Part shown: in pieces, positions 54,310 to 64,000 of the stretch
Layout of the letters: each line of letters begins with the position of its first letter
How positions within the stretch are numbered: position 1 is the stretch's first letter
Assembly (NCBI GenBank): GCA_947095585.1
Contig: OX352761.1
Coordinates: 31,897,777 to 31,961,776, forward strand
DNA from: Nephrocerus scutellatus
Taxonomy: Eukaryota > Arthropoda > Insecta > Diptera > Pipunculidae
DNA: 64,000 nucleotides
Reading direction: 5' to 3'
Notes under the pieces: generated by a model
Told to the model about the DNA's origin: nothing
The model's database searches: none
Seen by the model: the letters and a program-made list of their open reading frames with translations, nothing else
Program-made: the position numbers and the translations under genes

Positions 54310-54840
54310 GCGTACTAGATCCAAATTAAACAAGAACTACTGTTAAAGGACCATTCACAACGTCGAACATTTGTTAACTGGATTGTAGAAAATAATATAG
54401 TGAATTCTAATTTTTGTAACAAAATAATTTTTATGTGATAAAGCTGATTTTTAAGTGAATTGTCAAATTTGCAGTGCTGAGAATACGAGACAGATTCAAG
54501 AAACACCTATTCATCCTCCACGTTTCACTGTTTGGTGCGAATTTTGGATAGGAGCAGTTACTGGGCCATACTTTTTTCAAAATTCTGCTTGAACTGCGAT
54601 AGCTGTTAATGCGATAACTGCTAATAATTATCGTGTCATGCTATTGAACTTTTAATGGCCTTTTGGATGGGATCGACTTAAACGATATGTGGTTTCAACA
54701 AGATAGTGCAACATGGCACACAGCACGTGGGATACCATCAGTTTGTTTGGAATTATATTTATCGAGTTCTATTTGTTGACATTGTGTGGCCGCCTAGATC
54801 TTACGAATAAACGTCGTTAGATTTTCCCGTTGTTTTCCAC
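54310..54840 (+). pseudogene. Mariner-like (Tc1/mariner superfamily) transposase remnant
   Basis: Frames change several times: ELLLKDHSQRRTFVNWIVEN, then NTRQIQETPIHPPRFTVWCE with FWIGAVTGPYFFQN, NAITANNYRVMLLNF, GIDLNDMWFQQDSATWHTAR and WPPRS. The order TVWCxxWxGxxxGPYFF, NYRxML, MWFQQDxAxxHTA, WPPRS is the DDE core of insect Tc1/mariner transposases, with QQDSATWHT holding the second catalytic Asp. There are at least three frameshifts; the ends and the N-terminus are absent. Confidence 0.7.
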
Positions 54841-56339
54841 TCGGAGGACACAGGGCTCGATTCCTGGCGAGACCAAAAAATTGCACGATTTTTTCTCCAT
54901 CTCTTATCTAAACTAGATTATTAGTACGCATGATACGATGCTGTACATATGATATACAGTTGCCTACTACTAATGTATTACCGGTAGTGCCGGTAGTTTA
55001 TGAGCACAATATTCTAGTTTGTGAGTACTTGGTTGTTCACTTTGAACTCCACCCACCATAACGCTTTCCTTCTTCCTGCTATCCCAATATCTCCAATATC
55101 CCTTTAAGCACACGGCAATTATAGCTGAACTTTTCAAACAGCATTTTTAGACTTTGTCATACGAGTATGTAGAACAATTTAGATTGTCTCACTGTACACC
55201 GTTAAAATAATTTCATCTACTTTTTTAGTAAGTCCTTTTGCCACACTGGGCAGGCTGAAATACAGAAGTTTCAATGGGTCCTGTTATACCCGTATTACAT
55301 ACATACAAGATGTATTATATTTGCTGGCAATAATGATAAACGCGACGACAAGAGATGCGAATGCCCATTGAAATTTGTTCCAAACTATACAAAAAATAGC
55401 TTAGATAACTGCACGTACGGTAGACCCCAATCAGTCCCTCTGGCAGTGCAGTAAACCCTAAGGACAATTTGTAGTGTGCATGATGTGTGAAGAAAAAGTG
55501 AAGAAATTAAAAAAAAGAAGAAATGAACCAGTAATCGTGGGCTTGTCAGATGAATGCTCCTGATGCTGGTGCTGTTTTGCAGTTGTTATAGGTGAAGGGA
55601 AAACACGGGCTAGAAGCAAACAGTGCAAATAAGTAAAGAGAGTATAGTAACGTACGTGCATGGTTAGTGCTTTTATGTTTCGCACAACGACCTTTCTTTT
55701 TAAAGATTTTCTTGCACCTTGCTCTAAGCATACTCGTATTGCCAGGTGAATGCTTTTCTCATGTGTGCTGGACAGGAAACTAATACTGAATAATCCTGGT
55801 GGATTAAAGTTCGCCCGTATGTTTAGCACTATGAATATTGTCTACTTTGTGAACTTATCCAAAAAATTTAAAATAGCCTAACATAACACGAACGTTCAAT
55901 GTAATGCAGGCTTAGGTTTAAACTAGATGAGTCGACGTTATGCATAAAATGTGAGGAAAGTACAGGGTGAAATGACGAAAATTTCGTTGCTATTTCCTTG
56001 GTCTTTTTTCTAAAACAATAACTAACTTCACTCTGTTGGCATTTTACATTATTTTCAGAGAACACAACTAATAAAGAAAAATTTCCTAGCCAATCAGCTT
56101 TGAATGTCGATATCGAAGTTCGGTGTGTAAGTAGAATGATGATAAAAATACACTGTTATCTACATCCTTCTGTAAAAATTGTAATTGAACGATGAATTAT
56201 GGCAACACCAGTATAGTATACTCGCTCTAAGCGGAGTATATTTGACATTAACATTATATGAGCAATTCCTCAAAATTATTACCGAAACGTATAATTTTTA
56301 TCAATACATTTTATGATGACGCTATTTAGATTGTGTGTT
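54841..56339. other. No recognised feature
   Basis: A 123-codon minus ORF at 55458-55829 has no recognised domain and overlaps another frame. Confidence 0.35.
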
Positions 56340-57460
56340 AATGGAAATTAAGGGGAGGAAACTATAGGAAGTCTATGCACATGCGTCTTCAATGCCTGCA
56401 GATCATACAGATGCGGCAATTCATTCCACATTATTAATGTGCGGCTAAAGAAGAAATCTCTGAATTGGTTGGCTTGGTTCGTCTGAAGATAGACACGAAT
56501 GTTGCGAATTGGTTGATTGGGGGATGAGTCGGATACACCTAGATATTTATTTTGAACACTGTTTGTGGAAAAAAGCGATAAAAGCACAAGCACGAAACCT
56601 TCCTACGATGATCAATCGATTCGATTTTTTTCGCGATAAGTTCGTCACCAATAACTTTTATCACACAGACAACACAGTTGTATTCAAGTTTTGGTCAAAT
56701 ATACGCCTTGTAAATATTAGAGTCTTAAACCGTTTAAGTAAATTTAGACATTTCGCAGAATTTCAACGGATGGCCCCTATGTGGTCTTTCTATCGAAGCT
56801 TGTTGTTTTTGAACATACCGAGCAAAGTGCGTTTTTCAATTTCTTCGATAAAGGTTGCCGGCTTTAAATTACGGTTAGACGGCTGGAGACATTATGAATT
56901 GGAAGCGTTAAATTCTACTCTTTTGTGATATTAATGTAATGCTGTCATAGTCAGGATTAAAAGTGTCTTACGTTGGTTTTCAAGTTCCACTTGCGAAGAA
57001 GAAGAATGTTCACAAATCGTATTCATGTGAAAATCTGAGAGTGCAGAGTAAATTAGCGTATTTTTATTCTTTTTATGAATGATCAAAAATTCTGACTTCC
57101 TTTGGGACCTCGAAGTATTTTTTATCTCAGCTTCTGGTCACAGTTGAAATTGACGTGTGTGAGGTAGGTTTATTGCATTCATTTCTGACTCGTCTAAATT
57201 TTCTTTTGTTTTCCACATTGGGTTTCTTGATATGACCGAAACCATACCAAGAAGCCACTTTGCAGCATAAATCATACCGAACATTTTCTTTCAGTTCGAT
57301 ACACGGTGTATAGCCTCGCGAAATATGTTTGTGATCATATCAGAAAAGGAATTCAAGCCGCTATTATGTGGCCAGTTAGTACTCCCAAAGAAATTATTGA
57401 GTCATACCAGTCGGCTGTCTCGTGTAGCCATAGTAGTTTTCTCTTCCTTTTTCTTTTCTG
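56340..57460 (-). mobile_element. Jockey/CR1-type element, copy D
   Basis: The minus frame at 56593-56348 has NIRVYLQTNQANQFRDFFFS, RTLIMWNELP and LQALKTHV, the end motif of the family. The stretch 57060-57300 matches 7950-8160 of copy A (TTTGGGAC-T-GTATTTTT, CATTTCTG-CTCGT). Between them the RT is missing and only the 3' non-coding-like part (CATTA-GAATTGGAAGCGTTAAAT) remains. The + strand ORF at 56509-56928 is antisense to it. Confidence 0.65.
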
Positions 57461-59503
57461 TTTAACTGCGTAGTTCCACAACGAGAATTTAAATTCTATT
57501 ATACTACGCAATGGTCGGAAGAGTCTAGAGGCGATGATTAGAGGTAAGAAACAATTCAAGGGTATTAGCGTGAAGACTTAAAATGTCTGGAATTCTAGTG
57601 GGCTAATAGTAGTAACACATATAGATATGTGCATATAGGGAAGTTTGTTGTCATACCCTCACATTTTAATCAGAATCATAAAATCATAACATGGCGATCA
57701 TGCCATACGACAAAACTTAGTAACATAACATAGCGATCATGACAAATGTAGAACACTAATTAGCAAAGAAAATATAAATTACTTGTGTAGAAATTCAATA
57801 ATAAAGGATACAAAATCTTTTGTTTTTCTTTATTAGTCTTTAAAGTTATAATTGAATTTCGGCGTTAGTCAATCAAAGACCTTGCAAATACAGTCTTTGA
57901 GGTCTTCAAACATGTGCCTTCGGTTAAACTGCTACATTTCTCCAAGAGCTACGTGCAACATGAACACAGCACAGAAATTATTCAAACCGATTCCTATGGT
58001 GCGTCTTTACGGCCCGTTTTCTTATTAACATCATACATTTAAGGTCAACTCTAAGTGTTCAAATTTTTATAGAAAAAAGCTCATATTTGATTTGAGTTAA
58101 TGAAAATAAGCATAAGAAATATTTTTATTTATTTAAACCAAAAATTATATTTTTTTTTAATTGTTTATCCCCAATTGTTATGATATACTGCTGTATTCAT
58201 ATCTACGGTTAAGTTGATGTATAAAGTAATCAAGACGTATAGCCAACAATCTGGTTTCATGTGCTCAATAATCTAGTTTTTACCCATAGGGTGGGATGCC
58301 AATTTTCGAAACTTAAAATATTTTTTATTCTCCCTCACTGTAAAGGATATTGCAATTAATCTTTTTTAAACCTGATAGAAGAAAATTAATACAAACTTAA
58401 AAATACCATAAAACAAATAGAAATAATACAAACAATGTTGGCTTCCAAGGCATTCTTGAATCACAGTATATAAGAATAAATATGCATAGCTTCATCAAAA
58501 TTATTTCGAAATCAATGCGTTATTACAAAAAGATGGTTTCGGCACTTAGCGGCAACCTGTTGAACTGACGTACCGTATGAGTCATTAAAATAGCAGTTTT
58601 ATTGTCATTTTGAATAGCTTATACTTAAGTTGCTTTGTCTTTTTACTACAAATCTTGCAAGTCGATTTGTCGATTTTCACCAACTTACCGTTTTCCAATT
58701 GAGTTGAAATTTCTCAGAAACATGTGGTCCCGTGACAATGCAATGTTATGGTACAAATATAATAGAATAGAATATGTCAAATCAGACCATTCTCTTTTCT
58801 ATTAGAAGTTTTGTATTGGATTATTTGCGGTGCTCAGAGATAGCAACTAGCCCGACCACATAAGTCGGACCTACTAAACAGCCATGTATTTTTAAATCGA
58901 ATATTTCAAAAGGCCACTTCATCATTTTTGACAGAATAATCAATTGCAGTCTTTTAACAACATTGCATGCAATTTTTTGCAGAATAAATGGGTAACAAAT
59001 GAAAAAAACCAACGCTTTTGTACAGAGTAGCAAAAAATCGTAAGTTTATCCTTCGTTTAACAAAACGAAGGACACGGAAGGAAACAACCCAGCGCACTAT
59101 TCATCCGTCCGGACATTATCGAATCATCGAATCGCAGCGACGTTGTCATATAGCGGTACGTAGATCGTCCAAGGATTAGCGTTGGATATACCAATGTATT
59201 TGTCTTCGATTTGTGTTCAACACATTTATCATTGGAAAACTTGAAAGTTGTTCCATCGCGTAGAGTCGAACGTTACTCTGGTGTCAAGAGGAACAAAAAC
59301 CTGACATAGCGCTCTTTTTTCCCTTTTACCACATTCCTCTGGTGCTAGTCATCGTCTCGTTTTCGTTGTCGTGTTCCTTTTTTAGCTTTTGTTTGATTTT
59401 ATTATAAAGAAAATATCATTCAATTACTTTTTTGTGTACCCGGGGCCAGCAAATGGAGTCGAATTTAGTCCTGGAGAGCTGCTCTAGTTCTGGAAACCTA
59501 TGT
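57461..59503. other. No recognised feature
   Basis: AT-rich, without a recognisable gene or repeat. Confidence 0.4.
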
Positions 59504-60050
59504 TTACCATCTGCCTGCTTTTATTTGTGCTGCATTGATATAATCTTCCTTCAAGTTGGCAGTAACAATAGTAAAGAACTCCTTTTGTATTGGACAAACG
59601 ATGTCATGCGATGCAGATTGTAAATTCATTATTTGCTCTTCGTCGAGGAATCGATGAATCGTGTGATTCTTTAAATTTTTATTGATTTGCATTTCGATAC
59701 TCAAACGATGTTTTTTTGCATATTTATACTGACGTTTTTCAAAAAACTGAAAAGGCAACTTTTCTGAGGACAACTTCTCGTACAATAGATTTTTCTCATT
59801 TGTCAGATTTTCACTCAAATTGCACTTAGTTTTCTGATCAGCAAAACTCGAGGTATCCAGTATTTTCTCAGCTGCAGAACTTTGAGGGAGTGCTTGTCAT
59901 AATCGTTACGAGTATTATAGCCTTTCTTAACGGTGTTATTGGTAATTTATTAATTACATTTTCAAAGGTTGCTATTGAAAAATGTGCTCTAAAACTAAAT
60001 AATCCAGGAGGAAATCGCTGAAATAAGTCATCATGTCAAATCAGAAAACA
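59504..60050 (-). pseudogene. Unrecognised coding-like stretch, probably broken
   Basis: The minus frame from about 59867 to the stop at 59504 (ATG at 59818 internal) encodes a charged product with ADQKTKCNLSENLTNEKNLL, a Lys-rich helix and FLDEEQIMNLQSASHDIVCP. Upstream, in another frame from about 60024 after a good acceptor-like TTATTTCAG, is RFPPGLFSFRAHFSIATFEN and ITPLRKAIILVTIMTSTPSK, stopping at about 59874. So either two exons or a frameshifted gene. No family was recognised. The composition differs from the random ORFs around it. Confidence 0.3.
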
Positions 60051-61710
60051 GTGCAGGTTGATCTTGCAACTTGGTTTCTGTATCAAAATACACAAATGAT
60101 TTAAATACACTTATAACAAGCTGCATGTAACTTCAAGGCGATGATAAATGGACGGTCGGCATTGCGGAACCTGAGAAGATTTTGATCCTTTTATAGAAGG
60201 TATATTAGTGGACATTCGCACATAGATAGATTTTGATTAGAAACCTCTCCTTCTTTGTTATTATGTAGCTTTCGCTTAGTCAACCATTTAGGTTTTATAA
60301 TACATCGCCTGTCAATTAGGTCTTGATTAAAATGAAGAGAAAACCCTTTAAGATAACTTTATGTTTTTTTTATCATTATTCTGTCCTTCGATGTTACTAT
60401 AAATTTCCGAACGAGTTTCAATATTCTTGGATGTCTGCACAGCACATAGTAATATTTGTAAGTGAAAAAACACTTTATGAAATGTAAAAAATTTCGTTAA
60501 CCTTGTTCACTGACATTTGCAACCTGCATATCCTTAATGTATCACTTTCCTTGAAAGCTTAATCCTTGACGATTTCCACCCGCTTTGACGTTCAGTCAAT
60601 TGTAAACGGCTCATCGTACCAAGAACGTCCTTCGACATCAGTGTTTTTTATCTGAGTATTTCCAAAAGAGTGTTAGTGCGATAACGATTCTATTTACCTC
60701 TTGCGTAAGCTGCTGTGCCTAAAATGTTTCGAATGCCACATGCTTTCATTGCGGCATCATAAACCGTACTTCATGCGGTAGTGACGGGGAGATCGAAGGG
60801 CAATGAGATCGTAAGACGGCGTGCAACTGCAGTTGGTGGCACAGGTACTTCGTCCTTGGCGCGTCGCATCGCATTACAGCAACGTCACTATTTCTAAGTC
60901 TTATTTGCTTATGTTGTGCGAGGATGTCGTACAAGTATATCCAATAATTTACCAAGGCCTCCATAGTCACCGGAACCGCCTTACACCGTTGTTAGTTCAA
61001 CTACTGCTGATAATGCCGCGCATTATATAAATTCTCCCTATACGGTGGGTGGTTGCATGAGGGAACTAAGCAAACAACTCATTCGAAAGCGCCCCATTAA
61101 AGTAATGAAATACGAGCGCGAAGCAGCTCTCGCGATCTATGAACGACCTTATCTGATTATGATAATTTAACTTCTGTTTAAGTTTGATTTGATTTTATAG
61201 AATAGACACACGACACGACGACAAAGAGGCTTGTGTACACATGAACGAAGTTGCTATTTATTTGCGATGCCATTATCTATGTTTATTTATAGGTTTGCAT
61301 GTTATTTATTTGCACTTTAGCAGCAAAGTTTGAAGATCAGCGGCAAAGTATATTTAATGCATGGAAGTGAGTGCCTTTGAGTCCCACACCGATGCCGATT
61401 TCATCTATTTGTGTGTCCTATTCTTTCTTTTTTTATACCTATACTCGTACTATCGTGTAGTATAGACTTAAAAAACAATTCAAACGTTCAGCTCTGAAAC
61501 GAAATAATCTTCCGTAATAAAAGACTTTTGAGAGTACATAATACGTATGTAATGTGTATGTAGAGTATAAATTCTTTTTTAATTTTGAATTAAATTTTCA
61601 GTTTTGATGAAATTAAAGTTCTTAAACATTTTGTAAAGAGCACTTCGGCAAATAAAAAATTGTTGCTGTTGTTTATTTCTTTACCATAGTCTGGCAAAGC
61701 TATCAGGAAT
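60051..61710. other. No recognised feature
   Basis: ORFs on both strands at 60746-61030 overlap without recognised content. Confidence 0.35.
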
Positions 61711-61896
61711 GTGGATAATGTAGCCTTCGAAGCGGAACTCCAAATCAGCCTCGTTCCACGAAGACGACAATTGCTATTGCAATTGCGAGGTGCTAACGTC
61801 GGCTCGGATCACTTTTTTGTCGATATCGTGCTCCAAGAGCAGATTTCAACACCAAGAAGAAATGCATCAGCGAATAAGATTCGAGTGAATACGTAA
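61711..61896 (+). pseudogene. Retrotransposon endonuclease fragment (possible)
   Basis: The frame reads LLLQLRGANVGSDHFFVDIV, followed by a basic stretch and NKIRVNT. RGA-x-xGSDH-x-LV is the last catalytic block (SDH) of the AP-endonuclease of RTE/R2-like elements, normally followed by such a basic linker. Neighbouring blocks were not found, so this is tentative. Confidence 0.4.
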
Positions 61897-64000
61897 AGAA
61901 GAGACTGGAAAGAACTATGGTCGAGCTGTTAAGTAATCATCAAACTAATCCATTAAGTAAAGTAATAAGAAAATGATAGCTTCGTGAAATGGCCAAAATC
62001 ACTTTAGAACTATGGAGCCCAACATAGCAAAAGCGAATGTGCAACGAATAACAAAAACATCTCTTTACTTTTAATGTTCGACTTTTTATTGTTTTCATGT
62101 GCAAAAGAACGCTGAAGAAACAAATACGCTAACGAACTTCTAGAACAAAATCCAAAAAACCAACTTAAATTAATCGTCGTCCGGCGCGGTCCGTAACTAA
62201 ATTTTGTGTCACTGCGTTTCCTTTTAATGCTTGTGTAGTTTGACTTCGCAGCCTCGGTTTTCCCCAGATCTCCTTCAACTTAGCGATAGAGATTACAAAA
62301 GAAAAAAGTCATAGCATTGGAGATTGCCGTGCGAATGCGAATACCAAAAATGTTTCCTAATATTAGGGTTGTTTTATTTTCTTGGTTTCTTTAGAGAACA
62401 TGAAACCGCCCGAAGTTTGGTTGAAAATGGAACATGGGACTGGTGTCTTTTTAATAAATCATTACGAAAGCAGCCCCATCAGCGACCGCTTTTTATGACA
62501 CCATTCGCCCGTCTGCTACCGGTGAGATGAATGGTATTTTCAAACATGAAGCCATGATGGTATTTACGAGAATTCCGTTTATGTGTGCTTTATTTTCACA
62601 TCCATTTTTTTGGACTCTCATTCCACCATGCAGCCCGGCAGCTTGCCACTTTCATCCCATCGAAGAGTCGTCGCTCTTCCTTCTTCAGTAATGCTGATCG
62701 TCCTGATTTTAATTTCAGCATGAAGACCATGACAAACAACATGTGTGAGCAATGAGTTTGCCTCTGCAAGGAATGCTGAACACTGTACACAAAGATCTTG
62801 GACATGAAGAACGGAGTGAACTCTACTCTTCACTATACTCTACTGTCTACTATGTGGTAAACGGTAGGTCGACAGACATTTTTCACTTTAACTATTTCCT
62901 GTGAGTATCATGTACGGTGCACACCGCTTGTCAAAAGCAACAAAGGCAGTTCCACCCACTGAAAGCTCGACCCCAAACCACATGGAGGAATAAACGAATC
63001 CATAATATTCGCAATAAATAAATTCTCGTTTGCGAAAATATTTTATGAAATTTATGTATACACAAAACGAGTGGAAATTCCCGCATAATAATTCTGAGTG
63101 TGAGTGCTTTCTTTATAAAAATAATGTGTTTTAATTTATTGGTATCTAACGAAAAATCACGCAATCAACATTACTTTTGAGTAAATAACCGCAGGACGTT
63201 CATCTTATCGTAACGGTCTGTATGAAGGTGTATGACCTGAAATCATTGGGAAATCTTGATTTCGCTTAATTTGGAAAGTGGTAAAAGTCAATGTGCAATA
63301 TATTTCTATAATGGTAGAAGACTCCATTGTAAATGCCAGTGAGAAATGTCCTCACAGAAATTGTTTTTTAAACAGCTAGGATTTCCGTCACTTATGCATA
63401 CAAACATTCTGTGTTTAATCTGTCGTCGCTTTCACTTTAAATAAAAAGGAAATATCGCCTTATGAACTATGTTTTCCCACAATACCTAAATTGGAGCGTG
63501 CAGCGTTGTCGATTAAAAAATTCCAAATAAAAAAAATTTAAGAGGGATATTAAATTTTTTATATGAACTTTTTAACGACGATAGTTAAGGCTTGCCTCTA
63601 CAATTTTTGTGTGGCAGTCTCTACGATTTGACAGTATTTGTTTCGCTTCTCTGACAATCTGTACAGCCATGAATCTGAATTGGTGGAATTGAAGAGAATA
63701 TTTAAAAATGTGTTACAAAGGGAAGTATCATCTTTGTTGGCAATTTCAATTCAGTTGCAATTTAAATGTATTAATTGCCGACTATTTAGTAGCAGAAGAA
63801 CGACTAAAAACTATTTTTACGAAAGGACAAATTAACTCGAGTCAAACAACGGACGCATAAATTGGAATGCCAATGATATCTTCGGCAATATGCATTCATG
63901 CCGACCTAAAGTGTATCTTTATTTATATCCATTCCCGCTGTATCCATTACCCGCTGTGTATATATTACGGTCGTGTGCGAAAAGAATTTAAATTGAGATA
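61897..64000. other. No recognised feature
   Basis: Short ORFs only (for instance 62324-62530, 63638-63835), without recognised domains. Confidence 0.35.

Noticed and set aside
55458..55829. 123-codon minus ORF
   Set aside because: No recognised domain, overlaps another frame with equal length, and composition (Phe, Ser, His) looks like translated low-complexity AT-rich DNA.
1..64000. CRISPR arrays, defence islands or prokaryotic operons
   Set aside because: The repeats are transposons, SINEs and minisatellites; spacing and sequence do not fit CRISPR, and genes are spliced.

Overview
This is insect nuclear DNA, AT-rich, with spliced genes, very long introns and a dense, layered load of decayed transposable elements. 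The mix (piggyBac, hAT, Tc1/mariner, Helitrons, Jockey/CR1-type and RTE/R2-like reverse transcriptases, a tRNA-headed SINE) and a group-7-allergen-like secreted protein fit a fly. A tephritid-like dipteran is my best guess, but that is inference, not something the sequence proves. No bacterial genes, CRISPR arrays, rRNA or convincing functional tRNA genes were seen.

The one cellular gene I can build lies on the + strand across about 27.5 kb: coding exons at 13103/13170-13469, 13589-13741, 29606-29757 and 40414-40642. All junctions are GT/AG and keep phase, giving at least 277 residues. It looks like a secreted lipid-binding-fold protein (group 7 allergen / JHBP-like). Its signal-peptide exon was not found. 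Introns 2 (15.9 kb) and 3 (10.7 kb) are packed with mobile DNA.

Layout. 1-5.3 kb: minisatellite, a Helitron 3' end, two GC-island repeats, a truncated piggyBac with a TTAA/CCCTAG end, and an R2/RTE-like RT fragment. 6.4-12.3 kb: a Jockey/CR1-type fragment, a SINE, and a decayed autonomous Helitron (Rep plus helicase) split by an RT fragment. 13.1-40.6 kb: the gene. Intron 2 holds SINEs, a complete non-autonomous Helitron (22403-22998) and RT remnants. Intron 3 holds a nearly full-length Jockey-superfamily element (31310-36216) with a perfect 14-bp target duplication, inserted into a minus-strand reading frame, followed by a hAT remnant carrying two later insertions. 41-64 kb: a Tc1/IS630-like remnant, further RT tails, an EN/RT deletion chimera, an LTR-like regulatory block with tandem repeats, a mariner-like remnant, and long stretches where nothing was recognised.

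No undescribed molecular system stands out. The most interesting items are the reading frame interrupted by the Jockey-type element, the GC-island repeat family with a variable internal array, the SINE family with its serial insertions, and the unassigned minus-strand coding-like stretch near 59.5-60.1 kb. All calls come from reading translations and motifs by eye; no database search was run.
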